A stretch of 37,150 bases of DNA from a virus: positions 1 through 37,150 of the IMG/VR virus record IMGVR_UViG_3300035659_000058. One strand, 5' to 3'. The translations under genes and the position numbers were made by a program. Below, piece after piece: positions 30,241-36,331 of the stretch (position 1 is the stretch's first letter; every line of letters begins with the position of its first letter). Below the pieces are notes generated by a model. It was not told where the DNA came from. It was given only the letters and a program-made list of their open reading frames with translations, and did no database searches.

Positions 30241-30368
30241 GTTACCTCCACAAAGTAGATTCCAGCCTCGAGCGCTTGGTAGCGCACAACGGTTTTAGAG
30301 TTGGACGTCATGCGTACGTCGCTCACCCACACCAAGCGCCCAGTGACCGAGAACAGACCTATCTTCAC
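30195..30368 (-). CDS. Stand-alone T9SS sorting-domain-like protein, 57 aa
   Basis: GTG at 30366-30368 overlaps the preceding stop (GTGA), which marks it as a separate gene. The sequence reads MKIGLFSVTGRLVW..., with YQALEAGIYFVEV near 33-45 and KVVCLH at the end. This follows the last strands of the type IX secretion type A C-terminal domain (V-x-I-x-x-x-x-x-x-G-R-x-V ... L-x-x-G-I-Y-F-V-x-V ... K-V-V). The early part with the PNP motif is missing, and no cargo domain is attached. FlgD Ig-like domains share part of the pattern, so the family call is tentative. An export signal or a decoy for the host sorting machinery is inference. Confidence 0.6.
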   Translation of the reverse strand: MKIGLFSVTGRLVWVSDVRMTSNSKTVVRYQALEAGIYFVEVTWQGKCNVIKVVCLH

Positions 30369-30529
30369 TTGATCTTTGCTCCGATGTAAATCAGTTCCGA
30401 AAGAATCGAGCAAATCCCCGCCGCGATGAGCCACATCACAAACTCGTCTGTTCCCCACTTGGTCAGCGCTACTCCCATACATCCGAGACTCCCCACCGTT
30501 GCGAGAATCCCCTGTATCTTTTCCAGCAT
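30365..30529 (-). CDS. Small membrane protein, 54 aa
   Basis: ATG at 30527-30529 with GGAGGTTAGAG upstream; its TGA overlaps the next GTG. Two hydrophobic segments are visible (ILATVGSLGCMGVALT and FVMWLIAAGICSILSELIYI), separated by KWGTDE, then AKIK. Holin-like, or a small export/anchor protein. It sits between the exported FnIII gene and the sorting-domain-like gene, which makes a joint surface function worth considering. Confidence 0.65.
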   Translation of the reverse strand: MLEKIQGILATVGSLGCMGVALTKWGTDEFVMWLIAAGICSILSELIYIGAKIK

Positions 30530-30576
30530 CTCTAACCTCCACGTAAAACCAACCCTCGCAAGGATTCGGCCAGACT

Positions 30577-30963
30577 CTAACGCAAATCGTAGATGCGAAA
30601 GGGCGGCGTTACGTCTGCCACCACCTTCGTCGCTACGTTTGACCAGCCGGACCAGTTAGGTACCTCATCGGCGACCTTCACCATGAAATAATACATCGCT
30701 GGCGCTAGATCGCCCGTCCATATCACCTGAGTCGTTCCAGCGGGTAGGGGGACGGCTTCGCCCGCGCATTGCGTTGCCGTGGCAAACCAGTTGGCCGTAT
30801 CGCCTAATGCTGGCGCGGTCGTCTTGTAGCGCAAATCGTACTGCGATGCAGTCCCACTTGTGCTATCATCCCCACTTGCCGTGCAGGTCAGTGTAATCGG
30901 CGCGGCCTCACTCGCCGCCGCTAGGAGAATCAGAGCCAGAAAGGTTAGGAGAAGTTTCAACAT
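30577..30963 (-). CDS. Exported fibronectin type III protein, 128 aa
   Basis: The ATG at 30961-30963 starts a clear signal peptide (MLKLLLTFLALILLAAASEA); the whole signal sequence lies inside the previous gene in another frame. The mature part is one FnIII domain: ASQYDLRYKTTAP, then NWFATATQC, AGTTQVIWTGDLAPAMYYFM and VKVADEVPNWSGWSNVATKV. This matches FnIII units common in secreted proteins of Bacteroidota and related phyla. It ends VTPPFRIYDLR, which reads like the start of a further domain that is absent. It may be a fragment of a host secreted protein or a phage-made surface/adhesion protein. Confidence 0.8.
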   Translation of the reverse strand: MLKLLLTFLALILLAAASEAAPITLTCTASGDDSTSGTASQYDLRYKTTAPALGDTANWFATATQCAGEAVPLPAGTTQVIWTGDLAPAMYYFMVKVADEVPNWSGWSNVATKVVADVTPPFRIYDLR

Positions 30964-31222
30964 TGTGCACCGCCTCTTTCTTGAGTTCGGTATACGAAGC
31001 ATCACGTTCTAGGAATGAGAGACCAGTCTTAAAACCACCTCGTTGTTGAGCACGAGCAAGAGCATGCAAAAGAACGCGGACATAGGTGGTCGTTTGCATG
31101 TGGTAATATGCAGCTTCATGATCTAATGCATAGATAAGTTCTGGCTCCACGGCGAAGAAGCTCTGTCCTCCCAAGTTTACCAATTCTCGCCTTGTTCGCC
31201 GTCTTAGATATTTTCTTGGCAT
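30908..31222 (-). CDS. Protein of unknown function, 104 aa
   Basis: The start is ATG 31220-31222, with AAGGAGACAACG upstream; longer in-frame starts run into other frames. Basic N-terminus (MPRKYLRRRTRRELVN), then an amphipathic helix with MQTTTYVRVLLHALARAQQR. Its final 56 nt also carry the signal peptide of the FnIII gene. The tail (NVETSPNLSGSDSPSGGE) is low complexity. No family recognised. Confidence 0.55.
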   Translation of the reverse strand: MPRKYLRRRTRRELVNLGGQSFFAVEPELIYALDHEAAYYHMQTTTYVRVLLHALARAQQRGGFKTGLSFLERDASYTELKKEAVHNVETSPNLSGSDSPSGGE

Positions 31223-31298
31223 CGTTGTCTCCTTACGGCCCGCCCGCCGTTTTTGCCTCTGGGATAGAAGCGCCACTAGAAACAAACGGGCGAGCCAA

Positions 31299-31715
31299 CT
31301 ATCCCTGGGAATTTTCCAGATTCTGTTCTGCCCATATCTCATCACACTCTTCCTTAAACTTGAACGACGAGGCCATTGGCACTGATATTCCTCTTTGCCT
31401 GAGCGCGCTGAGAATGCACGCCGGGCAGTCAGATGTTGCATCCCGTAGAGATTTCATCGAAGCGTTCACTGCCTTCACAAGCGGGTTAGTATCCGTCCAC
31501 GGGGCCTCATCCTCCCCCTTGAAATCCTTCGGGGCTGGCAATAGCATGACCAGATCACTGATCGGTTGTTGTTCCACCTCTAGAATTAAACACATCCGGC
31601 AAATACGATTGGGATTCATGGTGCAATGCTTCTCATGTTTTTCCATCGCGGGCTTAGAGCAGCCGGATTTCTTACAGAAATCACAATAATATCTATTGAC
31701 TTGTTTGATCTTCAT
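31299..31715 (-). CDS. Zinc-finger protein, 138 aa
   Basis: ATG at 31713-31715 overlaps the previous stop by 4 nt. The N-terminal YYCDFCKKSGCSKPAMEKHE followed by HCTMNPNRICRMC is a C2H2-like/Cys-rich zinc finger often found in phage early proteins. Further Cys (DCPACIL near 95-101). C-terminus is acidic and helical. It may bind DNA or RNA; the target is unknown. Confidence 0.7.
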   Translation of the reverse strand: MKIKQVNRYYCDFCKKSGCSKPAMEKHEKHCTMNPNRICRMCLILEVEQQPISDLVMLLPAPKDFKGEDEAPWTDTNPLVKAVNASMKSLRDATSDCPACILSALRQRGISVPMASSFKFKEECDEIWAEQNLENSQG

Positions 31716-31882
31716 CCCATGCCTTCGCGCATTGCTTCGCGTTCATCGGCAAACGCATCAAGTAGATTGTCCACGTCTTGCTCCGGTGCGCACTCATCGC
31801 AATATGGGTTGCCGCAAATCCACTCTGCGTCCGCGGGGTCTAACGGGCCGTCGCAAACTGCGCAAAACACAAGGTTACCCAT
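31712..31882 (-). CDS. Small zinc-ribbon protein, 56 aa
   Basis: ATG at 31880-31882 overlaps the repeat-protein stop by 8 nt, with GGAGCCC upstream. Starts MGNLVFCAVCDGPLDPADAE, then CGNPYCDECAPEQ; four or more Cys form a zinc ribbon. Short acidic helix at the end. No named family. Confidence 0.65.
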   Translation of the reverse strand: MGNLVFCAVCDGPLDPADAEWICGNPYCDECAPEQDVDNLLDAFADEREAMREGMG

Positions 31883-32621
31883 GCTCGGGCTCCATTTCTT
31901 CCGCGATTTTCGCCACGATTTCGTTGAACCGCGCTTTCTGCGCAGCCCAAGCCGCAGCCCAAGCCGCAGCCCAAGCCGCATCCCTAGCCACAGCCCTAGC
32001 CGCATCCGAAGCCGCAGCCCAAGCCACAGCCCTAGCCACAGCCCAAGCCGCATCCCTAGCCGCATCCCTAGCCGCATCCCTAGCCACAGCCCTAGCCACA
32101 GCCCAAGCCGCATCCGAAGCCGCAGCCCAAGCCGCATCCCTAGCCACAGCCCAAGCCGCATCCCAAGCCGCATCCCAATACGCACCCAGGTCCTCCCTTG
32201 TAGCCTGCCCTTGCGCGAATCTTTCCGCTGCGATGACGGCGTTTCGACTGCGCTCATCCGTGAGCAAATTCCACACCTTTCGGCTGTCATGGAGCGGCGT
32301 TTCTCGCACGCACCAACAGGCGAAAAGCCGCAATTCTTTCGTTGCATCGTATTGCCAGAGATGTTTGCGTTCACGGCACACGATTTTGTCCGTCTGCTCC
32401 TCGATCTCTCCCCGACATTCCACGTGTGAGAGGAGCGATCCTTGCGCATATTGGAGAGCGTCGAACGGGTCGCGGGATGCGTGCATGCCGTTCTTGCACA
32501 TGATGAGCGGACCTTCAGCGCGCATCCATTCGCCGACTATAACTTTCGGACGCTCGCCGAAATTGAGGCGCCCGTCATCAGCGCTAAAATGCCATGCAAG
32601 GATTTCGATGTCATCATTCAT
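31875..32621 (-). CDS. DUF7666-like protein with long Ala-rich repeat, 248 aa
   Basis: The start is the ATG at 32619-32621, which overlaps the previous gene by 8 nt and has AAGGAGAG upstream. Residues about 6-120 show ILAWHFSADDGRLNFGERPK, then CKNGMHASRDPFDALQYAQG, VECRGEI, DKIVCRERKHLWQYDATKEL and RLFACWCV. This pattern is typical of the DUF7666 family found in phages. Residues about 150-232 are an almost pure Ala/Trp/Arg/Asp repeat (DAAWDAAWAVARDAAWAAAS and so on), which predicts one very long helix. The remaining C-terminus returns to normal sequence. Function is unknown. Confidence 0.7.
   Translation of the reverse strand: MNDDIEILAWHFSADDGRLNFGERPKVIVGEWMRAEGPLIMCKNGMHASRDPFDALQYAQGSLLSHVECRGEIEEQTDKIVCRERKHLWQYDATKELRLFACWCVRETPLHDSRKVWNLLTDERSRNAVIAAERFAQGQATREDLGAYWDAAWDAAWAVARDAAWAAASDAAWAVARAVARDAARDAARDAAWAVARAVAWAAASDAARAVARDAAWAAAWAAAWAAQKARFNEIVAKIAEEMEPEHG
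31934..32187. repeat. Six/twelve-base minisatellite coding for an Ala-rich helix
   Basis: About 250 nt are built from units such as AGCCGCATCCCT, AGCCACAGCCCA and AGCCGCAGCCCA, a 6-base period grouped in twelves. All six frames lack stops over most of this stretch, which creates false long frames on the plus strand. Repeat number changes keep the reading frame, so the helix length can vary. Confidence 0.85.
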
Positions 32622-32853
32622 CCTTGATCTCTCCTTCCTCCGGTGGCTTACACCACCCTCTCCAGCCGCCGTGATGCTCCGCCACACAGTGATCGTTTTT
32701 GCAATACCAGTACCAGCGTTGTGTGCCGTCGGTCACTTGCTCCCTATCCATTTGTTCCTTGCAATGCGGGCAATCGGCTTCGCTTGCATAGTATGCCACG
32801 TTCCAATCCCAGCCGTGCTCACGCAAGAGTTTGTTGGCAAGCTCGGGTGTCAT
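32614..32853 (-). CDS. Small zinc-finger protein, 79 aa
   Basis: ATG at 32851-32853 overlaps the previous stop by 4 nt. Two Cys pairs (CPHCKEQ near 28-34 and YCKNDHCVAEHH near 50-61), with Trp-rich flanks, suggest a zinc finger. A short C-terminal acidic tail overlaps the next gene by 8 nt. Function unknown. Confidence 0.65.
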   Translation of the reverse strand: MTPELANKLLREHGWDWNVAYYASEADCPHCKEQMDREQVTDGTQRWYWYCKNDHCVAEHHGGWRGWCKPPEEGEIKDE

Positions 32854-33665
32854 AGGAGCTTCCCCTCTTTCTGCTTACCCTCGCAAACCACACAGGTCAG
32901 TTGCCCACTAGCGTCTTTGATGAGCGCAGCCCCGCACGTTTTGCATAGGGGGAACTTATCGTCCGTAGGCGCTTCACTTGTTGCGGCGGGTTCCTCTTGC
33001 TTCTCATCCTTCAAAAGGGTGAGCCAATCGTCCTCCCACATAATGAACAAGTTAAATTGTGGGTTCTTCGCGTCCTTGCATTTCTCACAGCGATAAAACC
33101 ACTTACCAGCATTGGGGGACACATTCCCCTCTTTGTTTGGCCTATCCGATACCTGCTTCTTGACACCAGGCCGCCTACATTCATGGCAGAGTGGAACCTC
33201 TGAGGGCGAGGGTTCTGCCTTTCCATCAGTCTTTCCGGCACGTTCTTCGCTTCCCTCTTTGTCGGGGTCATCACCCGTTTCGATGCAGAAGGTTTGACGT
33301 AGGGCATATTTGTAGGCTCCCGTCATCGCTTTATTTGCTGATTTATCGCCAGCATCAGACCCTTCCCCGACTGCTTGTGTGTCTACCCATGTCCCAGACG
33401 GCGCATGGGCAAACCGAACGATTGCGATCAATCGGATATTCACCATCGGCGTCCCACCTTTGGTCGTGTACACCTCACGTTGGACATCTCGCATTTCGAG
33501 TACATGGCAATAGATTCCATGCTCGACCATCGCCGGACGAAGGGCTGCAATCAATGCGGCTTCGCCCGCAAAGGTGTAATCTAGCCGCGCATTCCGTTCC
33601 TTCTTGACGTACCCAACCTCGCCCATGACGGCGGCGATTGCCTCATGTATGTTCTTGTGTTCCAT
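32850..33665 (-). CDS. ERF-type single-strand annealing protein with zinc fingers, 271 aa
   Basis: ATG at 33663-33665. Residues 1-130 follow the ERF family: IHEAIAAVMGEVGYVKKERN, YTFAGEAALIAALRP, EHGIYCHVLE, then AHAPSGTWVDTQAVGEGSDA, GDKSANKAMTGAYKYALRQT. ERF proteins anneal complementary single strands and drive phage recombination. Two zinc segments are added at the C-terminus: 160-210 (CHEC, NAGKWFYRCEKCKDAKNPQF, FIMW) in a GRF-finger-like order, and 241-261 (CKTC and CVVC). The GRF-like part could help bind single-stranded DNA. The fusion is seen directly; its precise family membership would need a search. Confidence 0.8.
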   Translation of the reverse strand: MEHKNIHEAIAAVMGEVGYVKKERNARLDYTFAGEAALIAALRPAMVEHGIYCHVLEMRDVQREVYTTKGGTPMVNIRLIAIVRFAHAPSGTWVDTQAVGEGSDAGDKSANKAMTGAYKYALRQTFCIETGDDPDKEGSEERAGKTDGKAEPSPSEVPLCHECRRPGVKKQVSDRPNKEGNVSPNAGKWFYRCEKCKDAKNPQFNLFIMWEDDWLTLLKDEKQEEPAATSEAPTDDKFPLCKTCGAALIKDASGQLTCVVCEGKQKEGKLL

Positions 33666-33745
33666 CCTTCGCCTCCATGTTTGCCCGTGGCCGCTCTGAC
33701 GCCTTCTTGCAAAGCGACCACGAGCGGTTGCGGCTATCCTCGCCG

Positions 33746-33955
33746 CTAACTCTCGCCAGCCTCTTTTCCCATCTGTCCCAAAACGCTCGTACGTCCGTTC
33801 GGACTCATCGCGTCCCAACAGTCGAGGAGTAGGTCCGCCAGGCAGTTCTCGGAGTCGAACTCCAGAGCCGTCGTCTGCCTCTGTCCGTCGCCACGAATCT
33901 CAACTTTGATCGGCCTCTCGTCTGGCCAGGTTTTCACGAATCTTGGGTTTTTCAT
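33746..33955 (-). CDS. Small acidic protein, 69 aa
   Basis: ATG at 33953-33955 with GGTGGTAGCG upstream; an in-frame ATG four codons earlier is an alternative. Contains PIKVEIRGDGQRQTTALEFD and ENCLADLLLDCWDAMSPNGR. Acidic overall, helical C-terminus. No family recognised. It precedes the ERF gene with an 80-nt gap. Confidence 0.55.
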   Translation of the reverse strand: MKNPRFVKTWPDERPIKVEIRGDGQRQTTALEFDSENCLADLLLDCWDAMSPNGRTSVLGQMGKEAGES

Positions 33956-33957
33956 CG

Positions 33958-34065
33958 CTACCACCATCCTCTGGCGACACCAAAAAGGTACGTAAGTATC
34001 CCTATGTAGCCTCCCACCGCGAGTCCTACGAAATAGGCCAATGCGATTCTTCCATCTTCTACCAA
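33958..34065 (-). CDS. Tiny single-span membrane protein, about 35 aa
   Basis: TTG at 34063-34065 is the nearest start after the previous stop; an in-frame ATG at 34108-34110 would add 15 residues and overlap that gene by 50 nt. The chain is a short polar start then ALAYFVGLAVGGYIGILTYL and a basic tail VARGWW. A single membrane span is predicted. No family recognised. Confidence 0.45.
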   Translation of the reverse strand: MVEDGRIALAYFVGLAVGGYIGILTYLFGVARGWW

Positions 34066-34259
34066 AGAGTGTGTCCCCCTGTAAGAAGGGCGTGCGCGAT
34101 CCAGCCACATACGGCTCCAAAGACCGCGCACGTGATCCCCAAAATTGCGGGAGACACCCCAGGTTTGCGCAACCTTACCGTCGTTATGGGTTCATCACTA
34201 AACTTCATAGGCCCCGTAGGCCACTCAACAATCTCTAGCCTCGGTTTCTTTTCTTTCAT
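34059..34259 (-). CDS. Small membrane protein, 66 aa
   Basis: The start is ATG 34257-34259 with GAAGGAGAAACG upstream. A longer frame from 34415 is open but its extra part has a poor composition. N-terminus is basic/polar (MKEKKPRLEIVEWPTGPMKF). The C-terminal half contains one clear membrane span (AILGITCAVFGAVCGWIAHALL). Tail outside. Function unknown. Confidence 0.6.
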   Translation of the reverse strand: MKEKKPRLEIVEWPTGPMKFSDEPITTVRLRKPGVSPAILGITCAVFGAVCGWIAHALLTGGHTLW

Positions 34260-34405
34260 CGTTTCTCCTTCAGAATTATGGCCGCCCGCAGATAAGTGAT
34301 TCGACGCCACGGTTTCGTTGGTCCTGCGGTGTCCTTGTCCCCGTGGCGTATCTGACAGGCAAATGCGTGGGTGAGAAGCACCCAGGTAGGATGCGGGCGG
34401 CCCAA
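34256..34405 (-). CDS. Possible small gene after an in-frame stop, 49 aa
   Basis: The frame follows the TGA of 34415-34624 directly and its own TGA overlaps the next ATG (ATGA). The content (LGRPHPTWVLLTHAFACQIR and HGDKDTAGPTKPWRRITYLR, AAIILKEKR) looks coding. The only start available is TTG at 34403-34405, without a clear ribosome site. It could be a separate gene, or the lost C-terminus of 34415-34624 after a nonsense change. Confidence 0.4.
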   Translation of the reverse strand: MGRPHPTWVLLTHAFACQIRHGDKDTAGPTKPWRRITYLRAAIILKEKR

Positions 34406-34414
34406 TGGTTTGCA

Positions 34415-34624
34415 TCAGGTTTTCTCCGGCTCAAAACAGACAAAGCGTTCGGTGAACTCGGCGTCCGTCAGCACCAGAGGCGGTTTGCGGACCGCACCGG
34501 GTTCCTCAATGATGTGTACCCCGGTACCGTCGAGTGTCTTGCCTCTGCCCCAGTATTTTCTCTTCACCGTTCTAATCTTGCCCGTTGGCCCATACAGACG
34601 AATCCTAATCCATGTCTCAACCAC
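34415..34624 (-). CDS. Small basic protein, 69 aa
   Basis: GTG at 34622-34624 with GGAGGCATT upstream, overlapping the previous gene by 8 nt. Beta-rich, basic N-terminus (VETWIRIRLYGPTGKIRTVK) and a short acidic helix near the end (TDAEFTERFVCFEPEKT). The frame stays open past its TGA (see 34256-34405). No family recognised. Confidence 0.6.
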   Translation of the reverse strand: MVETWIRIRLYGPTGKIRTVKRKYWGRGKTLDGTGVHIIEEPGAVRKPPLVLTDAEFTERFVCFEPEKT

Positions 34625-34742
34625 AATGCCTCCTAAAGCGCCGGATGACGCTGGTCAGTATCGCCTCGAAGATCCTCGCCCCTATGTCGATGCCGACGAT
34701 CAGGGCAACAAACTGCCAAAAACTAAGATATAGGAAGATCAT
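34617..34742 (-). CDS. Tiny membrane protein, 41 aa, first gene of the early operon
   Basis: ATG at 34740-34742 with a very strong GGAGGGGG. One hydrophobic span (MIFLYLSFWQFVALIVGIDI) is followed by a basic amphipathic tail (SVIRRFRRHCG). It is the first gene after the promoter at 34888-34916. Function unknown. Confidence 0.6.
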   Translation of the reverse strand: MIFLYLSFWQFVALIVGIDIGARIFEAILTSVIRRFRRHCG

Positions 34743-34774
34743 GTTGCCCCCTCCAAACAAAAGGGCAAAGGGAA

Positions 34775-34817
34775 GGCCGGATGGGGACCACAGCGTGAAC
34801 CGTGGAGATATCCGGCC
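34775..34817 (-). promoter_or_regulatory. Leader hairpin between early promoter and first gene
   Basis: An 8-bp outer stem GGCCGGAT/ATCCGGCC (34775-34782 with 34810-34817) encloses a second stem, CCAC/GTGG. On the transcribed strand a pyrimidine-rich run (TTCCCTTTGCCC and following) comes next. It may be an attenuator or leader terminator about 65 nt after the start point, or an RNA element for antitermination. Confidence 0.55.
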
Positions 34818-34860
34818 CTACTAGCCTTTGCCTTGGTCTTCGATTTTGATGTTACTCTGT

Positions 34861-34869
34861 TCACGTCAT
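34861..34869 (-). other. Two-codon minigene in the early leader
   Basis: AAGGGGG is followed by ATG ACG TGA, a possible leader cistron with a ribosome site just upstream of the hairpin. It may regulate the leader by ribosome occupancy. It may also be chance. Confidence 0.3.
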
Positions 34870-34887
34870 GGCCCCCTTTACACTCAC

Positions 34888-34916
34888 AGTATAGTGGAGG
34901 CCACGACGGTTGTCAA
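34888..34916 (-). promoter_or_regulatory. Consensus sigma70-type promoter for the early region
   Basis: TTGACA (34911-34916) and TATACT (34888-34893) on the minus strand are separated by exactly 17 bases. It begins 4 nt beyond the stop of the lysis-block gene at 34921. It should drive leftward transcription of the small early genes. It is the only near-perfect match noticed. Confidence 0.8.
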
Positions 34917-34920
34917 GGGG

Positions 34921-35103
34921 TTATTTTGGGATTACCTTTCCATTGGCCGGGAGGTAGTCGGTGATCGTCTTCAGGGTGTAGTAGGTTCCCATCGCCCCGA
35001 GAACGATCCGCTCCCACAGGACCTTATCCACGACCCCGAAACAAAGTCCGACCGTCGCTGCGGCGATGACCATGATCGCCACCAAGGAACGTTTCAACTC
35101 CAT
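34921..35103 (-). CDS. Putative holin or small membrane protein, 60 aa
   Basis: ATG at 35101-35103 with GGGGGTGAG upstream. Two hydrophobic segments (LVAIMVIAAATVGLCFGVV and IVLGAMGTYYTLKTITDYL) with VDKVLWER between them suggest a small class II-type holin. It is the last gene of the lysis block, after the amidase and exported barrel-like protein. Holin function is inferred from size, topology and neighbours. Confidence 0.55.
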   Translation of the reverse strand: MELKRSLVAIMVIAAATVGLCFGVVDKVLWERIVLGAMGTYYTLKTITDYLPANGKVIPK

Positions 35104-35246
35104 CAGGTTCTCACCCCCTCATCGATTGTCACGCTCCAGTAAAGGCCAGCCGCCCAGCGTAGGCGATCCGACCTTCGTTTGAGGCATACCTCGGAAACCC
35201 CGGAGTGTCTCCTAAGCCTCCCCTGTGCGTCTACGGCGATTCTACT
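35104..35246. other. Spacer in the lysis block
   Basis: No sizeable gene is seen. The minus strand holds a GAGGC/GCCTC stem enclosing CTCCGG/CCGAG, and a possible 22-codon frame beginning MPQTKVGSPT without a proper ribosome site. A tRNA was considered and rejected. Confidence 0.35.
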
Positions 35247-35801
35247 CTAGTTCGCTGGGAAAAGTCCTCTCGGCGTTTGTCCGCCAGCTCCTGCACGTGT
35301 AGGCAGTGCCGTCGATGCGCCTAGTTTGACGTACAGTTGAGCCACGATCCCGTAGAACATCTGCTTTGTCGCTGGTATGTACGATACGTAAGGCCCAACC
35401 GTCAACAGGGTTGCGTCCTCGATGGGTTTCGAGAGTCCCGCTGAAAGTTTCGGGCCCCCGTGAATCATGTCGTCTAGGACAATCGCGTCGGCTCCAGCCA
35501 TGATAAACGGCCTCGGCAAAAGCGCATTCCTTCCGAACATATACCCCACACCAAATGCTCCGTGGGATGGTGATGGTTCCAGGGGATCCCCCGTCGCCAA
35601 CGGGAACTGAGTTCCCATGTTGAACAACCAGTTTTCCGTGTATATGAGCGTTCCCAGGTCGATGCCGGTGCTGGTACTCGTCACCGTTCCGTTCGTAGCC
35701 ACCCCACTTAGACTTGCCCCAACCGTAAGTGCCTTCTGGCTTGCGCAGCATGGCATCGCCACCAAAAGCAGAATCACGGCCACAAGAATCGTTCTAGTCA
35801 T
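35247..35801 (-). CDS. Exported barrel-like protein in the lysis cassette, 184 aa
   Basis: The ATG at 35799-35801 overlaps the amidase stop (ATGA) and follows GGAGGAGATC. Residues 1-20 form a signal peptide (MTRTILVAVILLLVAMPCCA); a Cys pair near its end leaves a weak lipoprotein option. The mature part has alternating beta segments with Gly/aromatic residues (TGIDLGTLIYTENWLFNMGT, GAFGVGYMFGRN, PKLSAGLSKPIEDATLLTVG, MFYGIVAQLYVKLGAS), as in small outer-membrane barrels. In a lysis cassette it could help disrupt the outer membrane in place of spanins. That function is inference. Confidence 0.65.
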   Translation of the reverse strand: MTRTILVAVILLLVAMPCCASQKALTVGASLSGVATNGTVTSTSTGIDLGTLIYTENWLFNMGTQFPLATGDPLEPSPSHGAFGVGYMFGRNALLPRPFIMAGADAIVLDDMIHGGPKLSAGLSKPIEDATLLTVGPYVSYIPATKQMFYGIVAQLYVKLGASTALPTRAGAGGQTPRGLFPAN

Positions 35802-36316
35802 CCGATCTCCTCCTCTATCATCCCGTAGAAGCGATCCCACGGGAAGAGTTTACCGGGGCACGTCCTTCCGTCGTTGGCATAGTACGCGTGCCCCTTAACC
35901 GCGTCTATGCTCAAGTCGTACCGATACATTACCGGCACGATTATCCTTCGGACAGCCACGAGCAACTGCAAGTCTGGGGGCGGCGCCAGATCAAAGTTCC
36001 CGATGAAGCAAAGTCCAAAACTTTTATCGTTCATGTCTCCCTGCGGACAGTGACCGCCCACCCACGTTTCGGGACGACCCACGATGATCTCATAATAGCG
36101 ATCCACGAGTTCAGAGTAGGCGTGGTACCCGTCCAGGTCCATCGGGTGAGCCAACCAACGCGACCAGGGGACGAGCCCCATGTGGTCCAGCGTGATGTCG
36201 TCCTTGGTCAACGTCACGCCATCAGTCGTGAGGCTATGGTGTAGCACCACCGCCTTGATCTTATTCTCCCCGATGTGGTGGCTCTTGCCTCTATCGGGAA
36301 TTACTACAACCGGCAT
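35798..36316 (-). CDS. N-acetylmuramoyl-L-alanine amidase endolysin, 172 aa
   Basis: ATG at 36314-36316 with AAGAGGTACC upstream. Amidase_2/PGRP-like domain: VVLHHSLT (H26/H27), GYHAY, then GHCPQGDMNDKSFGLCFIGN, and KGHAYYANDGRTCPG with H143 and C153 as the remaining zinc ligands. It cleaves the amide bond between MurNAc and L-Ala in peptidoglycan to release the phage. There is no signal peptide, so a holin or similar pore is expected. It is coupled to the exported barrel-like gene by ATGA. Confidence 0.9.
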   Translation of the reverse strand: MPVVVIPDRGKSHHIGENKIKAVVLHHSLTTDGVTLTKDDITLDHMGLVPWSRWLAHPMDLDGYHAYSELVDRYYEIIVGRPETWVGGHCPQGDMNDKSFGLCFIGNFDLAPPPDLQLLVAVRRIIVPVMYRYDLSIDAVKGHAYYANDGRTCPGKLFPWDRFYGMIEEEIG

Positions 36317-36331
36317 ACGGTACCTCTTAGG

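Noticed and set aside
30195-30542. Single 115-residue gene covering the sorting-domain-like part
   Set aside because: The first half of that frame overlaps a better membrane gene (30365-30529); GTGA coupling at 30368 supports two separate genes.
31696-33096. 466-residue open frame on the plus strand with long Ala/Gln/Ser repeats
   Set aside because: It is a shadow of the minus-strand 6/12-base repeat and the neighbouring genes, with no ribosome site; the minus-strand frame has a recognisable domain.
35104-35246. Possible tRNA (CGTAG...CTACG ends about 70 nt apart)
   Set aside because: No T-loop consensus, no proper D or anticodon arm, and the acceptor pairing is imperfect.
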